Shown piece after piece: positions 52,001 to 60,418 of a DNA stretch of 64,000 nt. Source of the stretch: Candidatus Saccharimonadota bacterium (GTDB taxonomy: Bacteria > Patescibacteriota > Saccharimonadia > Saccharimonadales > Saccharimonadaceae). A model generated the notes under the pieces. That model ran no database searches. It was not told the DNA's origin and worked only from the letters and a program-made list of their open reading frames with translations. The stretch covers positions 1 to 64,000 of the forward strand of contig JAFRKN010000017.1 in assembly GCA_017431725.1 (NCBI GenBank). Direction: 5' to 3'. The first letter of the stretch is position 1; every line of letters starts with the position of its first letter. The translations under genes were made by a program, and so were the position numbers.

Positions 52001-54240
52001 ATAACATCTCCAAGATATAAAGTTACATCTTCAATATCACCAGTTCCGCAAATGTGTTCAGAACGACTATATTTAACAGAACCATCGTCATTATATACAA
52101 TATGTGATTCATATTCTGGGTTTTTCTCGCCATAATAAATACGATAATCATATTTATAAGCTTTTCCATCAGCATCAATAAGATGAGCGGTGATTTCAAA
52201 CGAATCGTCAGTGTCAATCTCGTTGCCACTTTTATCTATAACCTTCTTCTGAATATTGATACCACCTTTCAATGTGTTCGTAGCAGAAACGGATTCCATC
52301 ACTCTAAATTCTTCGATACCAGTAATATTATCGGACTCGTCACGAGTAAAGAATACGTTCATTAACACATTATCCACTATCATCGGATGATAAATATAAT
52401 TTGTTAATTCGAAGTGATTATTGATGTCCTCCTCTTCAAAGTAATAATCGTGACCAGTTTCAAGAATAATATAAGTCTTACCACCAAAAGAATACTCGGT
52501 GTGACCAGCTTTCAAAAGATTATAATTCGGGGAATCATTACTAATCATGATGCCTGGCGCAATAGAAATATAATCATTTAGCTTCCAATTGTTACTTTCA
52601 GTCAAATGAATATCTTGTTCATATATATCATCGTCTTTATAGAAGTTAAGCACAACTTCGCCGTTAACTTCTTCACGCTGTGATGGATCCAAAGAATCCT
52701 CCCACTTTTTCTCAAGAGTAAGTTTTTCAGTCAGGAGAGGCATCGGTCCATCATTTTTAATCTCAATAGTAGTTGGGTCAGAAATAGTAGTTGTTGGCAC
52801 ACCATTTACAGTTACAGTCTCAACCGTTGAATATGTAAGTGTTGGCCACTCAGTATTAGTTTGTAGGCTATAACTATCTCCATCTTTTACAATAGACGCC
52901 TTTTGCGCATCAGTTAAGCTATCGTATGTAATTCTGCCATTATTAAGATCGGCAAGTAAATCATAAGATTCTTGAGATGGCCAAACAGTAAACGAAACGG
53001 TTGCAGTTTCACCATCTTTAAGAGTAGTATCACCAAGATCCCAAATTACAGTCTTCACACCATCAACAGTCTTAATTTCAGCCTCTGGTGCATCAGCCCA
53101 AGCAGTACCACTCTTAGTATAAGTGAAATTGTCTGGGTTACCACTTACGGCAGCAGTAGTTAATGCGGTGATACCATCAGTAAACTTAACATTAGTCAAA
53201 GAAAGTGCATTGGTAATTTGATCAACTATTTGTTTAAAAGCATCTTCCAGTGCTTGCTGGTTAGAAGCATCATAATAATTATCGGAACCAGCGAGATTTT
53301 GCATTGCAACCGCATCGCCAAAAGCACCAACGGTATATAGTGTGGTATTAGATAATCCAGCGATAGAATCAGCTACAGCCTTAGCAGCATTAAAATTCCA
53401 GCTGTTTGGATCAGAATTACCGGTGCCCCATTTATTTGCAGTGCCATTCCAGTCACTGCCATAAGAACCAGCATTATTTGAACCCATCTGAGAATCACGG
53501 AAAGTTGGGTTACCATCGGAAACAAAAATCACATAATTAGACTCTTCCGGTTGAGAACTAATACGATTACTAACGAGAGTTTTAGAGGATGAAAGGGCAG
53601 TTTCCCAGTTGGTTCCACCTTGTATATTATTTGGCACGCTATAACCGTTAACTGCATTATTTAAAACTGTTTCACTAGTACTCCAGTTAGTAGTGCTTCT
53701 AACGCTGGTAGCAAAGTTAACGAGAGCAATTTCAACGGTGTCACTATCGGCACCTTCAAGATTATTGTTAGCGAGGAGAGTTGAAATAAGGTTAGTAGTT
53801 GCATTTTTGGCAACAGTAAGGCGATCAGATGTACATCTATAGTGGTCGCCATTATATTCGGTTCCATTTGACCCATAACGCCAAGCACGATTTTGGCGAT
53901 ACAAAGGAACGAAGTCTCCCCCTACAAGACCATATTGACCGGTGCTGTTATTATCATAGTTATTATTAAGCGTACAACCCGTGCCATATTCCATCGAATT
54001 CGATGTATCAAATACAACAACGACATTGGCTTTTGAGACTGAAGTCTCAGAACTCTGTTTACCAGTGACACTTAAAGTAACATTGTAAGTTCCGTCACCA
54101 TTTGGTGTTACAGTTTTTGAATGTTGTGGGACATCGCCCGCTGGTTCTTCCGCATAAGCGTTCAAAAACGGTACCGGTACCGAGCCGAAAACCATTACGA
54201 CCGTTGCGAAAATATTAAATATTTTGCGCTTTAAATTCAT
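49087..54240 (-). CDS. 1717-residue VWA / Cna-B repeat adhesin with PETG wall-anchor-like end
   Basis: Signal peptide (about 1-31). A von Willebrand A domain (about 65-345) has the MIDAS motif DTSNSMEYG. Then come at least seven Cna-B/SpaA-type beta modules, for example FEKTWYDASG, VAKVWDDGDDRDG, VQKIWNDGNN, VVKIWDDEHDYDGRRPENL and KVDKTTNKPLSGATFELK with APEGYK. The C-terminus has APETGEL, a hydrophobic segment and RRKSVEKK, matching a variant sortase signal. Lys/Asn/Glu isopeptide crosslinks are likely but not proven. Such proteins act as pilin tips or adhesins. A TATAAT box and AAGGAG precede the ATG. It is transcribed apart from the ribosomal genes behind it. Confidence 0.92.
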   Translation of the reverse strand: MNLKRKIFNIFATVVMVFGSVPVPFLNAYAEEPAGDVPQHSKTVTPNGDGTYNVTLSVTGKQSSETSVSKANVVVVFDTSNSMEYGTGCTLNNNYDNNSTGQYGLVGGDFVPLYRQNRAWRYGSNGTEYNGDHYRCTSDRLTVAKNATTNLISTLLANNNLEGADSDTVEIALVNFATSVRSTTNWSTSETVLNNAVNGYSVPNNIQGGTNWETALSSSKTLVSNRISSQPEESNYVIFVSDGNPTFRDSQMGSNNAGSYGSDWNGTANKWGTGNSDPNSWNFNAAKAVADSIAGLSNTTLYTVGAFGDAVAMQNLAGSDNYYDASNQQALEDAFKQIVDQITNALSLTNVKFTDGITALTTAAVSGNPDNFTYTKSGTAWADAPEAEIKTVDGVKTVIWDLGDTTLKDGETATVSFTVWPSQESYDLLADLNNGRITYDSLTDAQKASIVKDGDSYSLQTNTEWPTLTYSTVETVTVNGVPTTTISDPTTIEIKNDGPMPLLTEKLTLEKKWEDSLDPSQREEVNGEVVLNFYKDDDIYEQDIHLTESNNWKLNDYISIAPGIMISNDSPNYNLLKAGHTEYSFGGKTYIILETGHDYYFEEEDINNHFELTNYIYHPMIVDNVLMNVFFTRDESDNITGIEEFRVMESVSATNTLKGGINIQKKVIDKSGNEIDTDDSFEITAHLIDADGKAYKYDYRIYYGEKNPEYESHIVYNDDGSVKYSRSEHICGTGDIEDVTLYLGDVIRIVNVDSGVQYYVEETEKDGYAANPTITYKEAYGTEEPTNATQTEDGYYVVSGNTASSATVINKFLDEKTKVEFEKTWYDASGNVLSGEELPGSITIELFKKGADGKVVSTGQTKKITADTDWKGSFTDLPKYDNGVEIIYSIEESAIEGATYNDELEAFFEYDSEENNGKHAVVGKWTVMTLEDFIVKNTWTPATESVTGKTSFNIVKVDKTTNKPLSGATFELKLKNGAAVTATTNDDGEATFDNLDAGEYTLKETDAPEGYKKISTEPNINITSIKKLNTVDLENLKNIYEYVFSFSTSQVDGYEYNTESRTFTVKNEPIPYSDITVAKVWDDGDDRDGLRKNYVNYYIAVKNNSGKYVGYQKLVLEDKDNYEFTHLPLKTVDGEDITYEVVEASECSGSGNSIQCTEFDGDEDYTVTIANGVVTNFHEPALYGDLTVQKIWNDGNNELARPETIMIELYANGVRLGNPVPISAADGWKHTFENLYLNEDGEPIVYSVQESELGGTRFGENESTIIIYADNDAIVGSWTKSEDNEKFEVTNTWKEAEDKVVYEGDTQFTIKKVDEDYKPLSDVVFAVEGHSDKTTNENGEITITVPISKDGKEESFEYVISEKEAKEGYDLVDGSATVTISCTSELTDRDTDNLVNTYTKTCTFSGEGDKAFTWDEEDLTLTVVNNRSMAKSFTIQKTVKGLSAEVLADLEFTIEGPEDFGEDGKMTLKVSEDCQISDEIIICKVDGKVPTGKYTVTENNADVENFELTVSGDNNVEKEVAKDEKAVFEITNEYEVEKISYSVVKIWDDEHDYDGRRPENLTVNLLANGEVIETVNLSIKDAVIIDEENEEYATGDVWIYVWEELPYADEYAEVISYTAEEILESDNYEQTETESDEYYTLFVNYHELDDPCASGEGCGGGKIPVEAPETGELTNASRDGGAYDAGVNSMIGGFMIIVMSGMMVIFSAIRRKSVEKK

Positions 54241-54340
54241 GTATATACTCCTTCGCTACTAGTATTGCCGCCATTATATCACACTTGTCAAGTAGCAGCA
54301 ACGATAAGCGTTTTGATGATAAAAATTACAAAAACGGTAA

Positions 54341-54505
54341 GACTAAGGGCCTTTGAGAGCATAATGAGATTTAGACCAGATTTGTTTGTTGTAATTATTA
54401 CAACTTAACAATGAAAAAATATCCCTAAAATAATAAGGATATTTTTTCTTGACTTATGTTGTAAAAATTACATCAAACAAGTCCAGCTCTCAAAGGCCCT
54501 TAATC
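54341..54505. repeat. 165-bp long hairpin element, copy B, directly after rpsH
   Basis: The outer arms 54341-54360 and 54486-54505 match over 20 bp with one mismatch (17 bp perfect) and share nothing with the arms of copy A. The core 54359-54487 starts with the same 67 bases as copy A (19622 on) and ends with the same AACAAGTCCAGC. The right arm touches the rpsH stop codon at 54506. It probably ends ribosomal transcription. The remaining 54241-54340 carries the adhesin promoter (TTGCTG-17-TATAAT near 54260-54290) and nothing else that I can see. Confidence 0.9.
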
Positions 54506-54907
54506 TTACCAAACTTTTACTAAGATCTCACCACCCAAACGATTTTTCTTGGCTTCTCGTCCAGTCATTAGACCTTTAGAAGTAGATACGATAATCATTC
54601 CTCGTCCAGACTTCACGACAGGCAAATCATCCGCCGAAGAATAAACTCTTCGACCTGGTTTTGAAACCTTATCAATTTCATTAATCTTGGCATTCATCCC
54701 AGACTCATTGATCACTACCTTAAGCATTCCGCGTGGAGTCCCATCAATTACCTCAAAGCCCGCAATATAACCATTCTTTGCTAAAACTTCCACTAAGCTC
54801 CGCTTTAATCTAGAAGTCGGGACTAGAATTTCATTTTTCGAAACCTTTATCGCATTGCGAATGCGTGTAATAAGGTCTGCAATTTGATCAGTAGATTGTA
54901 ATGACAT
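54506..54907 (-). CDS. rpsH: Ribosomal protein S8
   Basis: 133 residues. QIADLITRIRNAIKVSK at the start and GRGMIIVSTSKGLMTGREAKK with GGEILVKVW at the end are the S8 signatures. It binds the central domain of 16S rRNA and in other bacteria represses the spc operon by binding its mRNA. Here it is the last gene of the upstream ribosomal block; rplF, normally next, is about 22 kb away. Confidence 0.97.
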   Translation of the reverse strand: MSLQSTDQIADLITRIRNAIKVSKNEILVPTSRLKRSLVEVLAKNGYIAGFEVIDGTPRGMLKVVINESGMNAKINEIDKVSKPGRRVYSSADDLPVVKSGRGMIIVSTSKGLMTGREAKKNRLGGEILVKVW

Positions 54908-54922
54908 ATTCTCTCCTTTCTC

Positions 54923-55192
54923 CTACCAGCTACTCTTAGTTACACCAGGAATTTCGCCTTTCGAAGCTTTTTCCCGAAAATTAATTCTTGAAAGTCCAAA
55001 TTGACGCATATAACCTCGTGGACGACCATCTAGCATATCACGATTTTTTAATCTCGTCGGCGATGAATTGCGTGGTAATTTTTGCAAACCTTCCAAATCA
55101 CCCGCCGCTTTCAATTCCGCTCGCTTGGCCTTATATTTGTCATACATTTTTCGTCGTTTTTCGTCACGGAGGACTGCAGATTTCTTAGCCAT
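54923..55192 (-). CDS. rpsN: Ribosomal protein S14 (zinc-free form)
   Basis: 89 residues, the longer C-minus type without CxxC zinc motifs ([36 protein letters not shown]). It follows rplE by 1 nt and lies 15 nt before rpsH. It assembles in the 30S head. Confidence 0.96.
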   Translation of the reverse strand: MAKKSAVLRDEKRRKMYDKYKAKRAELKAAGDLEGLQKLPRNSSPTRLKNRDMLDGRPRGYMRQFGLSRINFREKASKGEIPGVTKSSW

Positions 55193-55193
55193 C

Positions 55194-55823
55194 TTACTTT
55201 ACCTCCTTCTCAAACGGCATCCCAAAGAGTTCTAACAATTTTAGACTTCCTTCCTTTGAACCATTTTTAATAATAAATGTCACCTCAAGCCCGTGTAGAA
55301 CCGCTGCATCCTCAAACGTAATTTCTGGGAAAACAGTCTGTTCCTTTAGACCTAAATTATAATTACCTTGCTTATCAAAAGCGTTACGCGAAACACCATG
55401 AAAATCTCGCACGTGTGGCAAAGCTATATTAATTAATCTATCCACAAATTCATACATCTTATCATTACGAAGAGTTGTAAGATAACCCACCGGCGCTCCC
55501 ATGCCTTTTCGAATTTTAAAAGTTGCAATCGACTTTTTTGCTAATCTTGAAGTTGCTTTTTGACCAGTAATTTTTGCGAGTGTGAGTTCTACCGTTTCAG
55601 TAAATCTCTTATCCTCGCGTTTTTTACCTACTCCCGAAGATACGATTACTTTCTTCAATTCTGGAACTTGATTAATATTTTTAAGTCCCAACTCTTTCTT
55701 CAACTTCGCCCTTAGCTCATTATTATAGAGAGCCTTTAGGCGTGGTTGTACTTTAGTGTCGGCTTTAACTGCCTTTTTTGCAGTCGTGGCTTTGGCTTCA
55801 GTAGCCGTCTTCTTTTCCGCCAT
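55194..55823 (-). CDS. rplE: Ribosomal protein L5
   Basis: 209 residues. An Ala/Lys/Thr-rich extension of about 25 residues precedes the normal L5 ([52 protein letters not shown]). L5 binds 5S rRNA and bridges to S13. It overlaps the rplX stop by 1 nt. Confidence 0.96.
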   Translation of the reverse strand: MAEKKTATEAKATTAKKAVKADTKVQPRLKALYNNELRAKLKKELGLKNINQVPELKKVIVSSGVGKKREDKRFTETVELTLAKITGQKATSRLAKKSIATFKIRKGMGAPVGYLTTLRNDKMYEFVDRLINIALPHVRDFHGVSRNAFDKQGNYNLGLKEQTVFPEITFEDAAVLHGLEVTFIIKNGSKEGSLKLLELFGMPFEKEVK

Positions 55824-56119
55824 TACTTAGCTCCTTTCTTAACATTTTTCTTAGAAGCATCAACTCTTTTCACAGCTGGTTTCACAAACTTCGCCGCTTC
55901 AACCAACTTCAAATTTGACAAATCGATGCCTACATGAATAGTCTTCTTGCCTCCAGCTGGATTTACATACGATTTTTTCATGTGTCGTTCTACTAATCCA
56001 ATACCTTCTAGACAAGCCTTTCCACTTTTTCGATCAATCCGAACAATCTTAGCCTCTTTACCCTTATTATCGCCAGAAATCACCTTAACTTTATCATTTA
56101 TCTTTAAATTCTGTGCCAT
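55823..56119 (-). CDS. rplX: Ribosomal protein L24
   Basis: 98 residues with a KOW motif (KINDKVKVISGDNKGKEAKIVRID) and NPAGGKKTIHVGIDLSNLKLV. It initiates 50S assembly. The C-terminus is Lys-rich. Confidence 0.96.
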   Translation of the reverse strand: MAQNLKINDKVKVISGDNKGKEAKIVRIDRKSGKACLEGIGLVERHMKKSYVNPAGGKKTIHVGIDLSNLKLVEAAKFVKPAVKRVDASKKNVKKGAK

Positions 56120-56120
56120 T

Positions 56121-56489
56121 TTAAAGTACCTCCGGAGCTAAGCTTATAATTTTCGAAAAACCAAGATCACGTAGTTCTCTGGGGATTGGCCCAAACACCC
56201 GCGTTCCCTTTGGCGTCTTATCATCATTAACCAGCACCGCCGCATTTTCATCAAAACGAATCGTTGAACCATCTGGACGACGAATTGGTGCTACTGTTCG
56301 AACAATCACTGCTCTTACTACTGCTTTTTTCTTAATATTACCGGTCGGTGAAGCTTCCTTTACCGAACAGGTCACGATATCACCAACCGAAGCATATCGT
56401 GCTCGAGTTCCCCCAAGCACTCGAATCACCCCCAACTCCTTTGCGCCAGAATTATCCGCTACCTTTAATCTACTTTCCTGTTGTATCAT
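56121..56489 (-). CDS. rplN: Ribosomal protein L14
   Basis: 122 residues, the standard length. [27 protein letters not shown] and the ending [23 protein letters not shown] are canonical. It overlaps the rpsQ stop by 1 nt. Confidence 0.97.
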   Translation of the reverse strand: MIQQESRLKVADNSGAKELGVIRVLGGTRARYASVGDIVTCSVKEASPTGNIKKKAVVRAVIVRTVAPIRRPDGSTIRFDENAAVLVNDDKTPKGTRVFGPIPRELRDLGFSKIISLAPEVL

Positions 56490-56827
56490 TATTCTTTCTC
56501 CTCTTCAGCCTCAGCTTTCAACTTATCCGCTCCGACCTTTTCTGGTAAATCAACTTTATTCACATCTTCTTTTAATTCAACTGTTCCACGTGATTTTTCA
56601 ATAATTTTTACCAATGTATAAGCCTTCGTTTTCGATATTGGACGAGACATCATAATCTCTACCTTATCTCCAATTTTGGCTTCATTTTTTTCATCATGAG
56701 CTGTATATTTACGAGTCTTCGTATATTGCTTACGATATAGTGGGTGAGTCTCGCGACTCGTGATGGAGACGGTAATGGTCTTATCACGCTTGTCGGAGGT
56801 CACTATTCCAATGAGTGTGTGTGCCAT
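56489..56827 (-). CDS. rpsQ: Ribosomal protein S17 with C-terminal extension
   Basis: 112 residues; S17 is normally about 80-90. The OB-fold part ([40 protein letters not shown]) is followed by about 30 acidic and Lys-rich residues. It begins 1 nt after rplP; rpmC (L29), which usually sits between rplP and rpsQ, is absent. Confidence 0.96.
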   Translation of the reverse strand: MAHTLIGIVTSDKRDKTITVSITSRETHPLYRKQYTKTRKYTAHDEKNEAKIGDKVEIMMSRPISKTKAYTLVKIIEKSRGTVELKEDVNKVDLPEKVGADKLKAEAEEEKE

Positions 56828-56828
56828 C

Positions 56829-57248
56829 TTAGAACTCCTCTTTCTTAATTATTTTACATTTAACTGGCAGCTTGTGCGAAGCTAACCTTAAAGCTTCCTT
56901 AGCTTGTTCATCAGTAACATCTGCAATTTCAAACATTACCGTCCCAGCTTTCACTTTTGCTACATAAAATTGCGGTTCACCTTTACCAGAACCCATCTTT
57001 ACATCAAGCGGTTTCTTCGTTACAGGAGTATGTGGGAAAATTCGAATCCAAATTTTACCACCACGCTTGATATAACGTGTAATTGCTTGACGTGCTGCCT
57101 CAATTTGGCGAGAATTAATTCTTTCATTATCAAGTGACATTAGTCCATAATCGCCAAATGCCACCGTATTGCAACGCGTCGCAATACCTTCATTTTTACC
57201 TTTACGGACCTTTCGGTGTGCCGTCTTTTTTGGAAGTAAAATAGCCAT
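56829..57248 (-). CDS. rplP: Ribosomal protein L16
   Basis: 139 residues from the ATG at 57248, 1 nt after the rpsC stop, with GGGGGAG upstream; an in-frame start 12 codons earlier lies inside rpsC and is less likely. [38 protein letters not shown] and [18 protein letters not shown] are L16 hallmarks. It helps position tRNA at the A site. Confidence 0.96.
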   Translation of the reverse strand: MAILLPKKTAHRKVRKGKNEGIATRCNTVAFGDYGLMSLDNERINSRQIEAARQAITRYIKRGGKIWIRIFPHTPVTKKPLDVKMGSGKGEPQFYVAKVKAGTVMFEIADVTDEQAKEALRLASHKLPVKCKIIKKEEF

Positions 57249-57249
57249 T

Positions 57250-57876
57250 TTATTTCTCCCCCTTATAAATCCAAACTTTAACACCTACGATGCCGGCAAT
57301 AGTTGGTGCATGATGACAATAAAAGTCAATATCCGCTCTTAAAGTATGTAGAGGCACCGAACCCTCAATAAATTTCTCACGCCGACTCATTTCTGCTCCG
57401 TTTAATCTCCCCGCTACTTCAATACGCACTCCCTTAGCCCCTGCATTCATTGAAGATTGCAAAGCCATTTTCACTGCTCGACGAAAATTCATCCGTTTTC
57501 CTAATTGAAAACCAATATTTTCCGCCACTAACTTTGCGTTTAGTTCTGGCTTTTTTACCTCTTCAACATTAATGCGAATCGGACCGTCAACAATCTTTTC
57601 TAAATCCTTCTTGAGTTCATTGATGCCAGCACCCTGCTTACCAATTACTGCTCCTGCCTTCGCAGTTAAAATCGTAATTGTCGTAAGATTAGCCGAACGC
57701 TCAATATTGATCTTTGCAATTGTCGGTCTGCTCTTAAATCTATCCTCGATGAGTTCTCGAATTTTTACGTCTTCCACGAGCCAACGTCTAAAATCAGTCT
57801 TTCTAGTAAACCACTTCGAAGACCAATCCTTGCTGACTTGGAGACGGTAAGAGATGGGGTTAACTTTCTGACCCAT
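57250..57876 (-). CDS. rpsC: Ribosomal protein S3
   Basis: 208 residues, near the short end for S3. MGQKVNPISYRL, the KH domain with GAVIGKQGAGINELKKDLEK, and the C-terminal domain VRIEVAGRLNGAEMSRREKF are present. It lines the mRNA entry channel. It lies 1 nt downstream of rplV. Confidence 0.97.
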   Translation of the reverse strand: MGQKVNPISYRLQVSKDWSSKWFTRKTDFRRWLVEDVKIRELIEDRFKSRPTIAKINIERSANLTTITILTAKAGAVIGKQGAGINELKKDLEKIVDGPIRINVEEVKKPELNAKLVAENIGFQLGKRMNFRRAVKMALQSSMNAGAKGVRIEVAGRLNGAEMSRREKFIEGSVPLHTLRADIDFYCHHAPTIAGIVGVKVWIYKGEK

Positions 57877-57877
57877 A

Positions 57878-58282
57878 TTACTTTTTCTCCTTCTTCGTCT
57901 CTGCCTTCTCGGCAGCTACTTTTTTAACTTTTTCTTCGCCTGCGACCTCGACGAATATATTGCTACTAATTTTTTCATACGGTAATGCGCGACCTCTCGA
58001 TGCTGGCTTGTATCTTCGCATCCTCGTTCCACTGGTCACGAAAATCCGTGCAATTCTTATGGTCTTTGGATCGATACTTACTTTCGAATTATTCAAAAGA
58101 TTAGCATTGGCAGATTCAACTGCTTTGAGTACCGCTCTAGCAGCTCGACGCGGAGTATGTTCTAAAATCACTACCGCATCCGCCACATAGCGATCTCTTA
58201 CTAACGCTGCTACAATGCTAGTTTTGCGCGGCATCGAATCAATACCTTTTTCATACGCATGTGCAAAATGTGTTTCCGCCAT
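57878..58282 (-). CDS. rplV: Ribosomal protein L22
   Basis: 134 residues. The core (RKTSIVAALVRDRYVADAVVILEHTPRRAARAV...KVSIDPKTIRIARIFVTSGTRMRRYKPASRGRALP) contains the loop that reaches into the exit tunnel. A Lys/Glu-rich C-terminal tail of about 20 residues is extra. Confidence 0.96.
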   Translation of the reverse strand: MAETHFAHAYEKGIDSMPRKTSIVAALVRDRYVADAVVILEHTPRRAARAVLKAVESANANLLNNSKVSIDPKTIRIARIFVTSGTRMRRYKPASRGRALPYEKISSNIFVEVAGEEKVKKVAAEKAETKKEKK

Positions 58283-58285
58283 AAT

Positions 58286-58579
58286 TTAAGCCTTTCCTTT
58301 CGCCGCTGCAGCTTCAGCTGCTTTCTTGCCACCATGGCTTTTAAATTTACGAGTTGGCGCAAATTCACCAAGCTTATGACCAACCATATTTTCCGAAATA
58401 AACACTGGGACATGAACCTTGCCATTATGAACAGCAATCGTCCGACCAACCATTTCTGGCGAAATTGTCGACTGTCTTGCCCAAGTTTTTATTACGGTGC
58501 GATCTTCGCTGGAAAGCGCGGCAACTTTTTTCGCGAGTTTATAGTCTACAAATAGACCTTTTTTTAGACTCCGAGACAT
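58286..58579 (-). CDS. rpsS: Ribosomal protein S19
   Basis: 97 residues. [43 protein letters not shown] and [17 protein letters not shown] are the S19 pattern. It overlaps the rplB stop by 1 nt. Confidence 0.97.
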   Translation of the reverse strand: MSRSLKKGLFVDYKLAKKVAALSSEDRTVIKTWARQSTISPEMVGRTIAVHNGKVHVPVFISENMVGHKLGEFAPTRKFKSHGGKKAAEAAAAKGKA

Positions 58580-59415
58580 TATTTCCTCTTTCCTTCGTGG
58601 CGACTGCGCACGATCATTTTATTAGTTTTCTTATTATGCCGAGTTCGATAACCCAAAGTAAGCTGACCCCACGGCGTTCTCGGCGCTTTACCAGAACCAT
58701 GACGACCGCCATCGCCACCACCATGTGGATGGTCCGTCGCGTTCATCACCACGCCTCTCACCGTTGGACGAATTCCCTTACGACGACGACGTCCTGCCGC
58801 TCCTACTTTTACATTCTGATGCTGGACATTTGAAACCGTTCCAATCGAAGCTTCACAGGAACTTAAAACTTTCCGTACTTCATTAGAAGGCATCTTCAGT
58901 GTTGCATAACCATCTTCTTTTGCCATCAATTGTGCTTGAGCCCCCGCTGCACGCACCATTTGCGCTCCTTTACCAGGAGTCAGCTCAATCGCATAAACAA
59001 AAGTGCCAACTGGAATATTTTCGAGCGGCATCCTCGAAGAATCTTCTACCTCAATCTCGCTACCAGTCTTAAAAGTTGAGCCTTTCGTCATCTTCGTATC
59101 TGCAATTACATAGTAATACACTCCATTTTCGTCCTTCACCCGTGCAATCCGTGCCGAACGATTTGGATCATATTCTATTTCTTCAACTGTGAAAGTCAAA
59201 TTCTTTGGTAAATTATGCGTTACAATTCGATAATGACGCTTTACACCGCCACCACGATGTCGCACTGTAATTCTACCTTGGTTATTTTTACCCGCCTGTT
59301 GCTTTTTCGCCTTTAAAAGCGATTTCATCGGCTTTTTAGTCGTAATCTGGTCATAATCTTCAGTCGTCTTTTGACGCTGCGCCGGCGTAATTGGGCGATA
59401 TGCTTTTATTGCCAT
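58579..59415 (-). CDS. rplB: Ribosomal protein L2
   Basis: 278 residues, the standard length. [18 protein letters not shown] near the N-terminus and the universally conserved [15 protein letters not shown] with the His required near the peptidyl transferase centre are present. It overlaps the rplW stop by 1 nt. Confidence 0.98.
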   Translation of the reverse strand: MAIKAYRPITPAQRQKTTEDYDQITTKKPMKSLLKAKKQQAGKNNQGRITVRHRGGGVKRHYRIVTHNLPKNLTFTVEEIEYDPNRSARIARVKDENGVYYYVIADTKMTKGSTFKTGSEIEVEDSSRMPLENIPVGTFVYAIELTPGKGAQMVRAAGAQAQLMAKEDGYATLKMPSNEVRKVLSSCEASIGTVSNVQHQNVKVGAAGRRRRKGIRPTVRGVVMNATDHPHGGGDGGRHGSGKAPRTPWGQLTLGYRTRHNKKTNKMIVRSRHEGKRK

Positions 59416-59816
59416 TATTTCTTCTCCTTCCCTGCATTCTTGTCTGCCTCGGCTTTTTTACTAACCTTAGCTTCCTTTGCGCTGGTTTTACTTTCTTCTG
59501 GCTCTTCAAATACCTTAATCGAATCGCCTTTCTTTAATTTCACATAAGCAAACTTCTTATCTTGACGATGCGTGATGCCTGGATAAGCATGTTTACCCTT
59601 ACTAAATTTGGTTTTCTTTCCCTTTCGAATCAAAGTTTTCACATCCGTTACGGTCACATTGAATTCCTTCTCTACCATCTTCGCAATTGCTTGTTTGCTC
59701 ATAGTTTTCTTTACCGGAAAAACGTAAATTCGATTCGTCTGCTCAAGATAACTCTTCTCCGTAGCTCGAGGCTCTAGGAGATGAAGCTCTATATTAGTCT
59801 TGTCATCTTTAGCCAT
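59415..59816 (-). CDS. rplW: Ribosomal protein L23 with charged C-terminal tail
   Basis: 133 residues; L23 is usually about 95-100. The core (HLLEPRATEKSYLEQTNRIYVFPV...VTVTDVKTLIRKGKKTKFSKG...DKKFAYVKLKKGDSIKVF) is normal. The extra 35 residues are Lys/Glu/Ala-rich. L23 stands at the tunnel exit and binds SRP and trigger factor. Confidence 0.96.
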   Translation of the reverse strand: MAKDDKTNIELHLLEPRATEKSYLEQTNRIYVFPVKKTMSKQAIAKMVEKEFNVTVTDVKTLIRKGKKTKFSKGKHAYPGITHRQDKKFAYVKLKKGDSIKVFEEPEESKTSAKEAKVSKKAEADKNAGKEKK

Positions 59817-59817
59817 C

Positions 59818-60417
59818 TTACTTCTCCTCTCCTAATAACCATTTTTCAACCAACTTTAAAGCTGCTTCTGAAAAGACAATCGCATCGGCATTCATAATAT
59901 CAAAAACGTTAAGATAAGTAGCTCTTACCAACTTTACATTTGGCAAATTATTAGTTGAACGTAAAACCTCTGGCGTTTTTTCCGCCGCTACCGCTAAGAC
60001 ATTTTTGCCTTCAAGCTTCATATCTTTCAAAATTTTTACTGCATCTTTCGTTTTACCAGTTAATTTTACTTCTTTATCAAGCACATAAACTGCTTTCTCT
60101 GCATTTTTCATACTCAAAGCCTGGCGCACTGCAATTTGCTTTGCACTCCTAGAAAGCTTCTTTGTAAAATTTTCTTCACCAGTTCGCCCAAAAGCTACAC
60201 CACCATGTCGCCAAATCGGGTTTCTTGTCGAACCAAAACGTGCTCGACCAGTTCCTTTTTGTCGCCAAGGCTTCTTTCCACCCCCACTCACTTCACCTCG
60301 CTTCAAAGTTTTAGCATGCGAACTTCTTGAATTTGCAAGATAAGCATCATAAGCGAGCTTCACAAGTTCATGATTCTCCACAGTCAAACCAAAAATATCT
60401 TTATTCAAAGTCGCCAT
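59818..60417 (-). CDS. rplD: Ribosomal protein L4
   Basis: 199 residues from the ATG at 60417, which has AAAGGAG upstream; an in-frame GTG 7 codons earlier lies inside rplC and is not needed. AKTLKRGEVSGGGKKPWRQKGTGRARFGSTRNPIWRHGGVAFG is the conserved tunnel loop. In many bacteria L4 also represses the S10 operon, which makes it a candidate ligand for the leader at 61119-61176. Confidence 0.96.
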   Translation of the reverse strand: MATLNKDIFGLTVENHELVKLAYDAYLANSRSSHAKTLKRGEVSGGGKKPWRQKGTGRARFGSTRNPIWRHGGVAFGRTGEENFTKKLSRSAKQIAVRQALSMKNAEKAVYVLDKEVKLTGKTKDAVKILKDMKLEGKNVLAVAAEKTPEVLRSTNNLPNVKLVRATYLNVFDIMNADAIVFSEAALKLVEKWLLGEEK

Positions 60418-60418
60418 A

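Noticed and set aside
51087-53888. Minus-strand open frames in other phases inside the adhesin gene, suggesting frameshifts
   Set aside because: The main frame is continuous for 1717 codons through all Cna-B modules. The others are Leu/Met-rich products of the repeated codon pattern.
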